A DNA stretch of 64,000 bases from Sphaerisporangium fuscum (GCF_018531465.1 NZ_JAHDTF010000019.1:124001-188000), one strand, 5' to 3'. Counted from the first letter of the stretch, positions 25,170 through 34,426 are shown. The notes: a model not told the origin generated them from the sequence alone. Made by a program: numbers and translations.

Positions 25170-26311
25170 CGCGGCAGCCCGAGGACGCGTTCGGCGATGA
25201 TGTTCCGCTGGATCTCGTTGGTGCCGGCGTAGATGGGCCCGGCCAGCGAGAACAGGAAGCCGTCCAGCCACCGCCCGCCGTCCGGCGCGTCGGGCGCGCC
25301 GCCGGACAGCAGCCCCCGCTCGCCGAGCAACCGGAGGGCCAGGTCGTGCATCCGCACGTCCAGCTCGGACCAGAAGACCTTGCCCATGCTGGACGCCGGC
25401 CCGATCTCCTCCCCGGCCTCGATCCTGCGCGCGGTGCCGAAGGTGTGCAGGCGGTACGCCTCGGCGTCGGCCCAGGCCCGCGCGACCTGGTCGGCCAGCA
25501 CGGGGTCGGGGTCCAGGGTGCGGGCGAGCCGTACGAGCCGGTCGGCCGTGGCGAGGAACCGGCCGGGGCTGCGCAGGGTGAGTCCGCGCTCGGAGGAGGT
25601 GGTGGCCATGGCGATCCGCCAGCCCTCGCCGGGGGCGCCGAGCACCTGGTCGTCGGGGACGAACACTCCGTCGAAGAACAGCTCCGCGAAGCCGTGCTCG
25701 CCGTCGAGCTGGGCGATCGGCCTCACCGTGACCTCTCGTAGCGGGAACATGAAGTAGGTCAGCCCGCGATGCCGTACCGACTCCGGGTCGGACCGGAACA
25801 GTCCGAACCCCCAGTCGGCGTAGCTCGCCCGGGAGCTCCAGGTCTTCTGCCCGTACAGGCGCCAGCCGCCGTCGGCACGCTCGGCCCGGGATCGCAGCGA
25901 GGCCAGGTCGCTGCCGGCCTCGGGCTCCGACCAGGCCTGCGCCCAGACGTCGTCCGCCCGCGCCATCCGGCCGAGGAACCTCTCGCGCTGGGCGCCGGTG
26001 CCGAAGGTGAACAGGGTCGGGGCGAGCAGGAAGATGCCGTTCTGGCTCACCCGGCCGGGCGCCCCGGCCGCCCAGTACTCCTCCTCGAAGATCAGCCATT
26101 CGACCAGGGACGCGCCCCGCCCGCCGTACTCGGCGGGCCAGCTCACGACGGAGTACCGCTCGGCGGCGAGGAGCCGCTCCCATTCGCGGTGCGCCGCGAA
26201 CCCTTCGGCGGTGTCCATGGACGGCAGCGGCGGATCGGGCACGTGCTCGGCCAGCCATTCGCGTACCTCTGCCCGGAACTCCTGCTCGGCCCGCGTGAAG
26301 TCGAGATCCAC
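25166..26311 (-). CDS. Acyl-CoA dehydrogenase, canonical subunit
   Basis: 381 residues. Complete ACAD: LDFTRAEQEFRAEVREWL, substrate/FAD motif AQAWSEPEAGSDLASL, GQKTWSSRA, DGVFVPDDQVLG, and PIYAGTNEIQRNIIAERVLGLPR at the end. GGAGGG precedes ATG 26311. First gene of the 26311-23273 operon, with an operator 29 bp upstream identical in 16 bases to that of the CoA-ligase operon. This strongly suggests that the acyl-CoA made there is oxidised here. Confidence 0.92.
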   Translation of the reverse strand: MDLDFTRAEQEFRAEVREWLAEHVPDPPLPSMDTAEGFAAHREWERLLAAERYSVVSWPAEYGGRGASLVEWLIFEEEYWAAGAPGRVSQNGIFLLAPTLFTFGTGAQRERFLGRMARADDVWAQAWSEPEAGSDLASLRSRAERADGGWRLYGQKTWSSRASYADWGFGLFRSDPESVRHRGLTYFMFPLREVTVRPIAQLDGEHGFAELFFDGVFVPDDQVLGAPGEGWRIAMATTSSERGLTLRSPGRFLATADRLVRLARTLDPDPVLADQVARAWADAEAYRLHTFGTARRIEAGEEIGPASSMGKVFWSELDVRMHDLALRLLGERGLLSGGAPDAPDGGRWLDGFLFSLAGPIYAGTNEIQRNIIAERVLGLPR

Positions 26312-26339
26312 AAGCCCTCCATCGGTCGCCCCTTAACCA

Positions 26340-26357
26340 AACTAGCGCACGCTTGGT
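26340..26357. promoter_or_regulatory. Operator copy 6 of the ACCAAGC-N4-GCTTGGT family
   Basis: AACTAGCGCACGCTTGGT; its complement reads ACCAAGCGTGCGCTAGTT. Sixteen bases are identical to copy 5 at 7127. Position 29 bp upstream of the first acyl-CoA dehydrogenase suits a repressor. Confidence 0.7.
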
Positions 26358-26382
26358 AGAACGGCCAGCCGCCGGCGGCGGA

Positions 26383-27723
26383 TCAGAAATCGTCGCGGCC
26401 GGCGCCCCGGTAGCTCGCCTGGGCCTTCGCCATCCGCCGCTTCAACGGCGGCAGGTGGTTGACGGCACGCATGGCCGTGCGCATGCCGGCCAGCATGATC
26501 CGGCCGATGACCGGACGGTGAAGGGGGTCGTCGCCGCTCATCTGCCGCCGCGACTTCACCACCGCGTCGAAGCCGTAGTCGATCATCCGGGTCTCGTAGG
26601 CGCGGACCGCCGCGAGCAGCGGCTTCTCCCCGTCCCGGACGGCGACCAGCTCGCGCCGCAGGATCGCGGCGTCGCGCAGCGCCGTGTTGGCGCCGACGCC
26701 GCGCCCGGGGGTCATCGTGTGGATGGCGTCGCCGAGCAGCGTGACGTTGGTGGTGTCCCACTGCGGGATCGGCACCGAGGTGCGGATGTTGAGCGGGAAG
26801 CACGTCGTCGGGTCGGTCTTCGCGACCAGTTCACGCAGGTTCGGGTGCCATCGGCCGGTGAGCTCCCTCACCATCCGGTGCAGCTGCGGACCGCTCATGC
26901 TCAGCACCTCGGACGGAAGGTTGCGCCGGGCCCCGGCGAAGCCCCACATGATGTAGTCGCGGGTGTTGTCGAAGGTGAGCCCGGGCCAGGCGGCCAGCAG
27001 CTCGGCGTCGTCCCCGCCGATGCCGTTCTTCAACTCGCCCCGCTGGTCCCATTTGAACTCCATCACGTGAAGAATGCAGGAGTACCCGCCCGGCGCGAAG
27101 ATCATCGATACCCCCTCGATCGCCTTCGGCGGGAGCAGCGTCCTGGTCTCCCCGGTGAGCGGGAGCTTCCCCGTCACGCCGACCAGGCCGGAGTCCTCCA
27201 GTCCGGCGTGCGGAAGGTACTGCCGCCGCACCCGGGAGTTGGAGCCGTCGGCGGCCACCAGCAGGTCGGCTGTGTCGGTGGTGCCGTCCTCGAAGTGCGC
27301 CGTCACCCTGCCGTCGGCCCCGTGGGAGTACCGGGCGAAGACCTTGCCGAAGCGCACCTCGTCCTCGAGGCCGGTGAGGAGCACCTGGCGCATGGTCATC
27401 CGGCTGACGGACTTCTCGCTGTCGACCGGATCGGCGGACACCGGCCCGGAGTCGACCGAGAGGACCTCCTTCAGGCGCTCGGTGTAGATGTTGCCGTAGC
27501 GGGGGGCGCGGGCGCAGGTGGCGACGAAGGTGTCGTACAGCTCCTTCGGCAGGCAGGCGTGCAGCGCGCGGCTGCCGTCGGGGTCGATGCCGACCCGGTA
27601 GCCCTGCAGGCCGTCACTCCTCGTGCGGTCGCGCTCGTACACGGCGACCTCGATGCCCGACCGCTTGAGGCCCTGGGCCAGGCAGAGCCCGCCGGTTCCC
27701 GCCCCGATGACGATGACCTTCAC
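26383..27723 (-). CDS. FAD-dependent (PHBH-type) monooxygenase
   Basis: 446 residues. N-terminal FAD motif VIVIGAGTGGLCLAQGL, the DG motif in LLVAADGSNSRVRR, and the GD motif LLGDAIHTMTPGRGVGANTALRDA. Group A flavoprotein hydroxylase, using NAD(P)H and oxygen, typical of aromatic or polyketide hydroxylation or drug inactivation. Its start overlaps the stop of the PadR gene upstream by 4 bp, so the two are coupled and PadR probably controls it. Substrate unknown. Confidence 0.87.
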   Translation of the reverse strand: MKVIVIGAGTGGLCLAQGLKRSGIEVAVYERDRTRSDGLQGYRVGIDPDGSRALHACLPKELYDTFVATCARAPRYGNIYTERLKEVLSVDSGPVSADPVDSEKSVSRMTMRQVLLTGLEDEVRFGKVFARYSHGADGRVTAHFEDGTTDTADLLVAADGSNSRVRRQYLPHAGLEDSGLVGVTGKLPLTGETRTLLPPKAIEGVSMIFAPGGYSCILHVMEFKWDQRGELKNGIGGDDAELLAAWPGLTFDNTRDYIMWGFAGARRNLPSEVLSMSGPQLHRMVRELTGRWHPNLRELVAKTDPTTCFPLNIRTSVPIPQWDTTNVTLLGDAIHTMTPGRGVGANTALRDAAILRRELVAVRDGEKPLLAAVRAYETRMIDYGFDAVVKSRRQMSGDDPLHRPVIGRIMLAGMRTAMRAVNHLPPLKRRMAKAQASYRGAGRDDF

Positions 27724-28322
27724 TGCCGCTCCTCCTCCATGGCCTCACGAAGCTCCTGCTGCGACCAGCCGAGACGCCCCGAGCGCAGGTCGTCGACGAC
27801 GGCGGCCACGAAGGACAGCTCGGCGGCGGCCATCCCCCGCAGGTACTCGACCTCGACCAGGGACACGCGCGGCAGGCTCTGGCGGTACTCGGCGAGCTCC
27901 GCGTCCAGGCGTGCGACCTCGCCCTCCAGATACGCCCGCCGCGTCTCCAGCGCCTCCCGCGCCTGGTCCGGTTCGAGCAGCGGCAGGAGGGAGATGGCGG
28001 CGGGGAACTCCGGGAACTCGCGCCTGGGCGCGGAGAGCATCTCCCGCATCCACCGACGGGAGACCTCGCGCCCGGCGTCGGTCATCTCGTACACGGTGCG
28101 CTCGGGGCGCAGCCGCTCACGTTCGGTCTCGCGCACCCTGATCAGCCCGTCCCTGACGAGCCGGTCGATCGTCTTGTACAGCGTCGCGCGCGAGCCGACG
28201 TTGATCACCTGGTCCTTGCCCCACTGCTTGATGACCACCTGCATCCGGTACGGATGCATCGGCGCGCTGGTGAGCAACGCCAGCACGGCCAAGGCCAACG
28301 GAGAACGATGATATTCCGTCAT
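27720..28322 (-). CDS. PadR-family transcriptional regulator
   Basis: 200 residues. Winged helix at ~5-85 (LAVLALLTSAPMHPYRM; ATLYKTIDRLVRDGLI) and a C-terminal helical dimerisation domain (~100-195). ATG 28322 is preferred over ATG 28334, because the latter overlaps the ACTAGT repeats that look like the operator. It sits just upstream of, and overlaps, the FAD monooxygenase, forming an autoregulated detox unit of the usual PadR layout. Confidence 0.85.
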   Translation of the reverse strand: MTEYHRSPLALAVLALLTSAPMHPYRMQVVIKQWGKDQVINVGSRATLYKTIDRLVRDGLIRVRETERERLRPERTVYEMTDAGREVSRRWMREMLSAPRREFPEFPAAISLLPLLEPDQAREALETRRAYLEGEVARLDAELAEYRQSLPRVSLVEVEYLRGMAAAELSFVAAVVDDLRSGRLGWSQQELREAMEEERQ

Positions 28323-28334
28323 AGTTGCCAGCAT

Positions 28335-28355
28335 ACTAGTTTCCCAACGACTAGT
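28335..28355. promoter_or_regulatory. Paired ACTAGT operator of the PadR unit
   Basis: ACTAGT at 28335-28340 and 28350-28355, 15 bp apart. Each is self-complementary, so together they form a symmetric element just upstream of the PadR start. Confidence 0.5.
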
Positions 28356-28493
28356 CATCTCTGGATATTTGCGTCTGGCGCATGATTGGCCGGTTGTGCT
28401 CACGAGCGATTCGTCCTCCCTCTGACGGGCGAGCCCGGGAATCCCTCGCACCGGCGATGTCCGCCACCCCCGGTGAGGCCGAGGATTTCCGGC

Positions 28494-29075
28494 ATGAACT
28501 CTCGCATCGCCTTCATCGCCGCTCCCGTCCTGGTGTTCGCCTACGGGGTGATCCGCATCCTCGACGGCCTCGACGGCAGCCGCGGCCCCGGCCTCGCCTG
28601 GACCACCGGGCATCTCGCGTTCATGGCGGCACTCGTCCTGTTCGTCCGCACCTTCTGGACGATGCGGCGGATGGCCGGGGGAAACGCGTTGGCCACCACG
28701 GGCGCGGTGGTGGGGACCGCGGGCGTCGTGGCCCTGCTCGCCCAGTTCGGGATCGACATCGCGGTCGGGTTCCTGTCCGCCGACCACGCCGGCATGAACG
28801 TCCTGTTCGACCAGGTCAGGAGCGTCCCGGGCGTACCGATCGCGGTCTACGACGGCGGCCCGTTCCTGTTCTACGCGGGCCAGCTGGCCCTGGTGGCGCA
28901 GCTGGCGGCCATGCGCCGGGTCAAGGCGTGGACGCCGGTCCTGGTCCTGCTCGACCTCGTCGTGCCGTTCATCGACAAGGACCTCATCCCGCTCGGGGCC
29001 CTCTGCCTGCTGGTCTCCTACGTCCCGCTCGCTCGCGGAGCCGCCGTCGCCAGGCCCGCCGCCGCCCTCGTCTGA
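28494..29075 (+). CDS. Six-helix membrane protein of unknown function
   Basis: 193 residues with five or six predicted membrane helices (for example IAAPVLVFAYGVIRIL, GHLAFMAALVLFVRTFW, TGAVVGTAGVVALLAQFG). No catalytic motif recognised. ATG 28494 has GAGGA at good distance. Located 23 bp upstream of the sensor kinase gene and probably cotranscribed, so it may feed or be the output of that two-component system. Downstream and upstream context gives no firm role. Confidence 0.7.
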   Translation: MNSRIAFIAAPVLVFAYGVIRILDGLDGSRGPGLAWTTGHLAFMAALVLFVRTFWTMRRMAGGNALATTGAVVGTAGVVALLAQFGIDIAVGFLSADHAGMNVLFDQVRSVPGVPIAVYDGGPFLFYAGQLALVAQLAAMRRVKAWTPVLVLLDLVVPFIDKDLIPLGALCLLVSYVPLARGAAVARPAAALV

Positions 29076-29098
29076 CGCGACGGGCAGGATTGGACACC

Positions 29099-30271
29099 GT
29101 GTTCGACCCGAGGTTCCTCACCCGGCTTCGCCGTTGGGCGGGATCACTGCCCCCGATCTGGCTGGACGCCGCGCTCGCGGCCCTGGTGCTGATCGTGCAG
29201 CTGTGGCCGCTCCTGACCCGCGTGAACCCCCGCGGCGGCCCCTGGCACTGGTGGGGCTACGTCGTGGTGATCGCCGCCTCCGTGCCGCTGGTATGGCGGC
29301 GGCGCGCTCCCGTGGCCGTCCTGCTGGCCACCCTCGCCGCGACCTCGTCCTACGACGCCGTCGACGATGTGGCCGCCCAGCCCATCTGGTACGGCGGCCT
29401 GGTGGCCCTCTACACCGTGGCCGCCACCTCCGCCCGGTGGCCACGGATGATCATGCTGGTCGTCACGACCGGCGGCGGCCTGCTCCTGGTCGGCTCGCCG
29501 GAGACCGCCATGCGGGGCGTCGTGCTCTTCGTCGCCGCCTACGCCATCGGCCGCGCCGCCGCCTCCTCGCGGGCCCACGCCGCGGCGCTGGAGGAGCGGG
29601 CCGCCCAACTGGCCCGCGAGCGCCAGGCCGAGGCCGAGCGGGCCGCCGAGCGCGAGCGGGCCAGGATCGCCCGCGACATGCACGACATCCTCGCCCACGC
29701 GGTCAGTCTCATGGTGGTCCAGGCCGAGGCCGGGCCCGTGGTGGTCGGCCGCGACCCGGCCAAGGCGGAGGCCGCGTTCGACGCGATCGCGGCGGCGGGC
29801 CGCGACGCGATGGTCCAGCTCCGCCGCCTCCTGGACGTGCTGAAGGAGGAGGACGGCCCCCGGGCGCCCCAGCCGACGATCGCCGCGCTCACCACCCTGG
29901 CCGACAACGTCAGGGCCACCGGGATCACCGTGACCTACTCCACCTCGGGCGAGCCCCGCCGGCTGTCCCCGGACACCGAGATCGCGGCCTACCGCATCAC
30001 CCAGGAAGCCCTCACCAACATCGTCAAGCACGCGCGCGCGACCCGCGCCGACATCGGACTCGCCTGGCAGGACGACACCCTCATGATCGACATCACCGAC
30101 GACGGGCGCGGCCCGGCATCGTCCGCCCGCTCCGGCGGCAACGGGCTGATCGGCATCCGCGAGCGGGCCGCCGCCTGCGGCGGCACCGCGGTCGCCGGTC
30201 CACGCACCGACGGGCCGGGCTTCCAGGTTCGCGCACGGCTCCCCCTGCCCGCCCCGGTGGTGACGGCATGA
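29099..30271 (+). CDS. NarL-type sensor histidine kinase
   Basis: 390 residues. Membrane helices across ~20-150, a coiled segment rich in Ala/Arg/Glu, then the HisKA_3 box RIARDMHDILAHAVSLM with the phosphorylated His, and the GHKL ATPase domain ending GNGLIGIRERAAACGG. GTG 29099 is the likely start. Overlaps the response regulator by 4 bp (ATGA). No extracytoplasmic sensor domain, so it probably senses membrane state or a membrane-soluble ligand. Confidence 0.9.
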   Translation: MFDPRFLTRLRRWAGSLPPIWLDAALAALVLIVQLWPLLTRVNPRGGPWHWWGYVVVIAASVPLVWRRRAPVAVLLATLAATSSYDAVDDVAAQPIWYGGLVALYTVAATSARWPRMIMLVVTTGGGLLLVGSPETAMRGVVLFVAAYAIGRAAASSRAHAAALEERAAQLARERQAEAERAAERERARIARDMHDILAHAVSLMVVQAEAGPVVVGRDPAKAEAAFDAIAAAGRDAMVQLRRLLDVLKEEDGPRAPQPTIAALTTLADNVRATGITVTYSTSGEPRRLSPDTEIAAYRITQEALTNIVKHARATRADIGLAWQDDTLMIDITDDGRGPASSARSGGNGLIGIRERAAACGGTAVAGPRTDGPGFQVRARLPLPAPVVTA

Positions 30272-30936
30272 CGGTGCGAGTGGTGGTGGCCGACGACCAG
30301 GAGCTGGTGCGGGCCGGGTTCGGCATGATCCTCGACGCCCACCCCGACATCGAGGTCGTCGCCGAGGCGGGGGACGGCGCGCAGGCCGTCACCGCCGTCC
30401 GGGAGCACCGTCCCGACGTCCTCCTGCTGGACATCCGCATGCCGGTCATGGACGGCATCGAGGCGGCCCGCGTGGTGTGCGCGGACAGCGACTGCCGCGT
30501 CATCATGCTGACCACGTTCGACCTGGACGACTACGTCTACGACGCGCTGCGCGCCGGGGCGAGCGGGTTCCTGCTCAAGGACGTGCGCCGCGACGACCTC
30601 GTCCACGCCGTTCGCGTGGTGGCCGCGGGCGAGTCACTGCTCGCGCCCTCGGTCACCACCAAGCTGATCGCCCAGTTCACCTCCAGGGTGCCCGCCCCGC
30701 CCGCCGCCCCGCCGGCCGAACGCCTCGCCGTGCTCACCCCGCGCGAGCGGGAGACGCTGCGGATGGTCGCCCGCGGGCTGTCCAACGCCGAGATCGCCCA
30801 GGCCATGGTGGTCAGCGAACACACGGTGAAGACGCACGTCAGCAACGTGCTGACCAAGCTGGGGCTGCGCGACCGGGTGCAGGCGGTGATCACCGCGTAC
30901 GAGACGGGCCTGACGGTCCCCGGCGATCCACGCTGA
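30268..30936 (+). CDS. NarL/FixJ-family response regulator
   Basis: 222 residues. Receiver domain with acidic pair Asp9-Asp10 and phospho-acceptor Asp55 in LLLDIRMP, switch Thr in MLTTFD and Lys in LLKD. LuxR-type HTH near 150-215 (LTPRERETLRMVARGLSNAEIA). Cotranscribed with the kinase. Its last 47 bases overlap the 3' end of the convergent LysR gene, so strong transcription of one could interfere with the other. Confidence 0.92.
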   Translation: MTVRVVVADDQELVRAGFGMILDAHPDIEVVAEAGDGAQAVTAVREHRPDVLLLDIRMPVMDGIEAARVVCADSDCRVIMLTTFDLDDYVYDALRAGASGFLLKDVRRDDLVHAVRVVAAGESLLAPSVTTKLIAQFTSRVPAPPAAPPAERLAVLTPRERETLRMVARGLSNAEIAQAMVVSEHTVKTHVSNVLTKLGLRDRVQAVITAYETGLTVPGDPR

Positions 30937-31822
30937 GGGCGGCCAGGTCACCGACATGGCTCAGGAACCGGCGCAGGGCGGGGTTGGGGTTGTCGCGGTG
31001 CCAGGCCATGGTGATCGGGACCGTGGGGACAGGGTCGGCGAAGCGCCGGATCGCGACGCCGGGGACGTGCAGCGTCGCGGACTTGCCCTCGGTGATGAAG
31101 GTGATGCCGTGGCCCTGGGCCACGGCGTGCAGCATGTGCTCCTCCTCCGGCTCCCAGTGCGCGACAGGTGGGCGGACGCCGTCCCCGAAGACCTGGTCGA
31201 GCATCCGGTCCCACATGCGGGGCCCGTGTTCGCGGGGCCACCACACCAGCGGGCGGCCGGCCACGTCGTCTCTGCGGAGGCGGCGTTTGCGGGCGAGCGG
31301 ATCGGTGCTGGTGACGGCGGCCACGATGGCCTCGCCCCCGACGGTGCGGACGGCCAGGTCGTCGCGCGGGTCGTCCAGCAGCCGCAGGAACGCCACATCG
31401 ATCGAGCGTTCGCGCAGCCGCTGCTCGTCCCGAGCGGTGAAGCCGCTGGTGAGCCAGACGTCGACGGCCGGGTTGGCGGCCCGGAAACCGTCGATGACGT
31501 CGGTGACGACGCTGCGCGGCGCCGAGCGGGTCAGGCTGATCGCCAGCCGTCCCGCCTGCCCGGCGCCGTAGCGGCGGGCGAGCTCGACGGCGGCGTCGGC
31601 GCGGGCGAGCACGTCCTGGGCGGCGGGCAGCAGTGCGCTGCCGGCGTCGGTCAGCGACACCCCGCGCCGGTTGCGGGTGAACAGTGAGACCCCCAGCTCA
31701 CGTTCGAACGCCTTGATCTGCTGGCTGAGCCCCGGCTGGGCGATGTGAAGCCGCTCGGCCGCGCGCCCGTAGTGGAGTTCGCCGGCGACCGCGACGAAGT
31801 ACCGAAGATGCCGCAGTTCCAT
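30890..31822 (-). CDS. LysR-family regulator
   Basis: 310 residues. HTH at the N-terminus (LRYFVAVAGELHYGRAAERL, QPGLSQQIKAFERELG), then the periplasmic-binding-like effector domain. Divergent from the MFS gene at 31917, which it most likely controls. A GCTTA-N10-TAAGC inverted repeat lies 9 bp upstream of its ATG. It overlaps the convergent response regulator gene by 47 bp. Confidence 0.9.
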   Translation of the reverse strand: MELRHLRYFVAVAGELHYGRAAERLHIAQPGLSQQIKAFERELGVSLFTRNRRGVSLTDAGSALLPAAQDVLARADAAVELARRYGAGQAGRLAISLTRSAPRSVVTDVIDGFRAANPAVDVWLTSGFTARDEQRLRERSIDVAFLRLLDDPRDDLAVRTVGGEAIVAAVTSTDPLARKRRLRRDDVAGRPLVWWPREHGPRMWDRMLDQVFGDGVRPPVAHWEPEEEHMLHAVAQGHGITFITEGKSATLHVPGVAIRRFADPVPTVPITMAWHRDNPNPALRRFLSHVGDLAALSVDRRGPSGPSRTR

Positions 31823-31830
31823 GGCGCCCA

Positions 31831-31850
31831 GCTTAACGCCTGTGATAAGC
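31831..31850. promoter_or_regulatory. LysR box in the LysR/MFS divergent region
   Basis: GCTTA (31831-31835) and TAAGC (31846-31850) form an inverted repeat of the T-N11-A class bound by LysR proteins. Confidence 0.55.
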
Positions 31851-31909
31851 GCGGCTTCTCACACGGAAAGATCCTGGACTTGGACGCCACAGTGCGACAG
31901 GTGGCGAAA

Positions 31910-31923
31910 TGACCACATGGTCA
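31910..31923. promoter_or_regulatory. Inverted repeat at the MFS start codon
   Basis: TGACCA-CA-TGGTCA overlaps the ATG at 31917, with outer GGTG/CACC arms. It could be a second regulator site or a translation-blocking hairpin. Confidence 0.35.
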
Positions 31924-33299
31924 CCGTCATGAGGAATCCGCGCGCCGCCGTCCGGGGCGGCACGGACGCGCGGAAGTGGATCGCTTTGGTCTCGGTGTTG
32001 CTCGCCACGTTCATGGGCCTGCTGGACGCCGCCATCGTCACGGTCGCCGTCCCCTCCATCCAGCAGGACCTGCGCGCCTCGTTCGGCGAGGTGCAGCTCG
32101 TGTCGGCCGGGTACACCCTCGCCTACGCCGTCGGCCTGGTCACCGGCGGCCGGTTGGGCGACCTGTACGGCCGCCGCCGCCTGTTCCTCGTCGGGGTGAC
32201 GCTGTTCGTGCTCACCTCGGTCGCCTGCTCGGCCGCCCCGGCCGCGCCGGTACTGATCGGGGCACGCGTGTTTCAGGGGCTGGCCGCCGCGGTGATGCTG
32301 CCGCAGGTGTTGTCGATCATCCAGAACGCCTTCACGGGACCGGCCCGCGCGAGCGCCCTCGGCGGCTACGGAGCGACGATCGGACTGGCCTCCATCTCCG
32401 GTCAGATCGCCGGCGGGCTGCTGCTCGCCTGGAACCCCGCGGGCCTCGGCTGGCGGGCCGTCTTCCTGGTGAACGTGCCGATCGGGCTGCTGGTCATGGC
32501 GGTCGCGGGCCGTACCGTCACCGAGAGCCGCGGCGCTCGCTCCCGCCTCGACCTGGCAGGAGCCGGGCTCCTGGCGGTCGCGCTCACGGCGCTCCTGCTG
32601 CCGCCCGTGCTGTCCCGGGGCCTGCCTCTGCTGGCCGTCGGCGTCGTCCTGCTCGTGCTGTTCGCACTGGTCGAACGCCGTGCGGCCGACCCCCTGGTAC
32701 CCCTGCGGCTGCTCACCCGGCGGCTCACGCGCGGCCTGCTCACCGTGGTGGCCTTCTACTCCGGCAATGCGGGCTTCTTCCTTCTGTTGGCCTACCACCT
32801 GCAAGCCGGCCTCGGGCAGAGCCCACTGGACAGCGGGCTGATCTTCGCGCCGCTCGGGATCGGCTTCGCGGTGACGAGCCTGCTGGGCAAGAGGCTGAAC
32901 GCGCCGGTCCCCGGCGCCGCCCTGATGGCGGTCAGCCTCGCGTCGGTCGTCCTCATCGCCTGGCACATCCCCCCGCGGCACCAGGTGGCCTGGCTGCTGC
33001 CCGCCCTCGCGCTGTCCGGGCTGGGCGAGGGCCTGGTCGCCGCCCCGCTGATCGGCCGGGTGCTGTCCGGGGTGGATCCCGCCGAGGCCGGGGCCGCCGG
33101 CGGCGTCCTGCTCACCGCCACCCAGATCGCCAACGCCTCCGGCGTCGCCCTGATCGGCGGCCTGTTCGCCCGCGTGCTCGGCGGGACACCCGCCACGCCG
33201 GGGATCCCGTTCACCGAATACGCCCACGCCACGGCGATCACCACCTCCGCCGTGCTCGTCCTCGCCGTCCTCACCGGACTGCTCGCCCGCACCCGCTGA
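31917..33299 (+). CDS. MFS drug exporter, EmrB/QacA (DHA2) type
   Basis: 460 residues, about 14 helices. Motif D1-like LLDAAIVTVAVPSIQQDL in helix 1, the loop GGRLGDLYGRRR, and motif C-like GLASISGQIAGGLLL. Proton-driven export of hydrophobic compounds is the family role. Start ATG 31917 (or 31929). Divergent from LysR, and followed after 18 bp by a truncated esterase gene in the same direction. Confidence 0.87.
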   Translation: MVTVMRNPRAAVRGGTDARKWIALVSVLLATFMGLLDAAIVTVAVPSIQQDLRASFGEVQLVSAGYTLAYAVGLVTGGRLGDLYGRRRLFLVGVTLFVLTSVACSAAPAAPVLIGARVFQGLAAAVMLPQVLSIIQNAFTGPARASALGGYGATIGLASISGQIAGGLLLAWNPAGLGWRAVFLVNVPIGLLVMAVAGRTVTESRGARSRLDLAGAGLLAVALTALLLPPVLSRGLPLLAVGVVLLVLFALVERRAADPLVPLRLLTRRLTRGLLTVVAFYSGNAGFFLLLAYHLQAGLGQSPLDSGLIFAPLGIGFAVTSLLGKRLNAPVPGAALMAVSLASVVLIAWHIPPRHQVAWLLPALALSGLGEGLVAAPLIGRVLSGVDPAEAGAAGGVLLTATQIANASGVALIGGLFARVLGGTPATPGIPFTEYAHATAITTSAVLVLAVLTGLLARTR

Positions 33300-33317
33300 C
33301 ACCCGTCTGGAGACATC

Positions 33318-33905
33318 ATGCCGCTCGACCCCGAACTCGCCGAGATCGTCGCCGGCCTGCCCCGTACCGACTTCAGCGATCCCGTCGCCACCCGTGAGGC
33401 CGCCCTGGCAGCGGCCCGTGCCGCCGTCGCCGCGCTGCCTCCCGACGATACGGTGAGCGTCACCGACCGGGCCACCACCGGGCCGGCGGTCCGGATCTAC
33501 CGGCCCTTGCGGGCCGCCTCGCCGTCCCCCGTCCTGCTGGACTTCCACGGCGGCGGGTTCGTGATGGGCAGCCTGGACAGCGAGCACGGGCGCGCGCTGG
33601 ACCTGGCCCGCCGCACCGGCTTCGTCGTGATCTCCGTGGACTACCGGCTGGCCCCCGAGCACCCCTTCCCCGCCGGGCTGGAGGACTGCTACCACGCCCT
33701 GGAATGGACCGTGAAGAACGCCGCCGAACTGGACATCGCCCCGGACCGCGTGGCCGTCGGTGGCGGCAGTGCCGGTGGCGGCCTGGCCGCCGCTGTGGCG
33801 CCCCGGGCTCGCGTTTCACTGCGGGCCCGCGAGGAGATGGCCGCCGCTCTCGTCCGAGCGCTGTCGGGTGAGTCGGCCGCGGAGGTCCGCCGCCGGCCCC
33901 GCTAG
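33318..33905 (+). pseudogene. C-terminally truncated HSL-family esterase
   Basis: The reading frame (195 residues) starts as a good hormone-sensitive-lipase-type esterase: oxyanion motif FHGGGFVMGS, VDYRLAPEHPFPAG and nucleophile GGGSAGGGLAAAV. Homology then ends abruptly; about 120 residues with the catalytic Asp and His are missing, replaced by an Arg/Ala-rich tail. The product cannot have a complete triad, so I treat it as a deletion product. A normal RBS (GGAG) and close spacing to the MFS gene indicate it was a working operon member. It overlaps the convergent MarR gene by 4 bp, the likely deletion boundary. Confidence 0.75.
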
Positions 33906-34426
33906 TGCTCCTCGGCGCGCAGGAGGACGCGGCGCAGGAGGTCGGACAGCAGTCGCCGCTCGTCCTTGTCGAGGGCTCCGAGGAGGCGGTACTCCTCGTG
34001 GCCGACGCCGTCCATCGCCCCCAGCCAGGCCTGCCGTCCCTCGTCGGTCAGCTCGACGTCGACGCGCCGCCGGTCGGTGGGTGAGGGGGTGCGGCGGACG
34101 AACCCGCGGCGGGCGAGCGCGTCGAGCCGTCCGGTGACGGAGTTGGCCGGCATCCGGAGATCGGCGGCGAGCTGCGACGGCGCGGCGCGCCCTCCCCGCC
34201 CGGCCAGGGCGTGCAGGGTGTCGTACTCGTGGGACTGCAGGTGGAAGTCGGCCAGCGACTGCTCCTTGACCCGGCGCAGGTGGTCGGTGAGCACCTTGGC
34301 GCGGGTGACCGCCCCCTCGATGTCCGGGTCGAGATCGGGCAGGACGGGCAGCCAGCGCGCGACGTGATCGTCGGTGCGATCGCGCCGACCCTCGTCGCCG
34401 TGCCTCTCGTCCTGGCGGTGGTCCAT
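33902..34426 (-). CDS. MarR-family regulator
   Basis: 174 residues from ATG 34426 (GTG 34447 is an alternative with a modest RBS). Winged helix in the middle: LAADLRMPANSVTGRLDALARRGFVRR and DRRRVDVELTDEG, the wing. Divergent from the MFS gene at 34524, its probable target; the gap (34427-34523) contains an AT-rich patch with two GACGAATA direct repeats where an operator would lie. Confidence 0.85.
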   Translation of the reverse strand: MDHRQDERHGDEGRRDRTDDHVARWLPVLPDLDPDIEGAVTRAKVLTDHLRRVKEQSLADFHLQSHEYDTLHALAGRGGRAAPSQLAADLRMPANSVTGRLDALARRGFVRRTPSPTDRRRVDVELTDEGRQAWLGAMDGVGHEEYRLLGALDKDERRLLSDLLRRVLLRAEEH

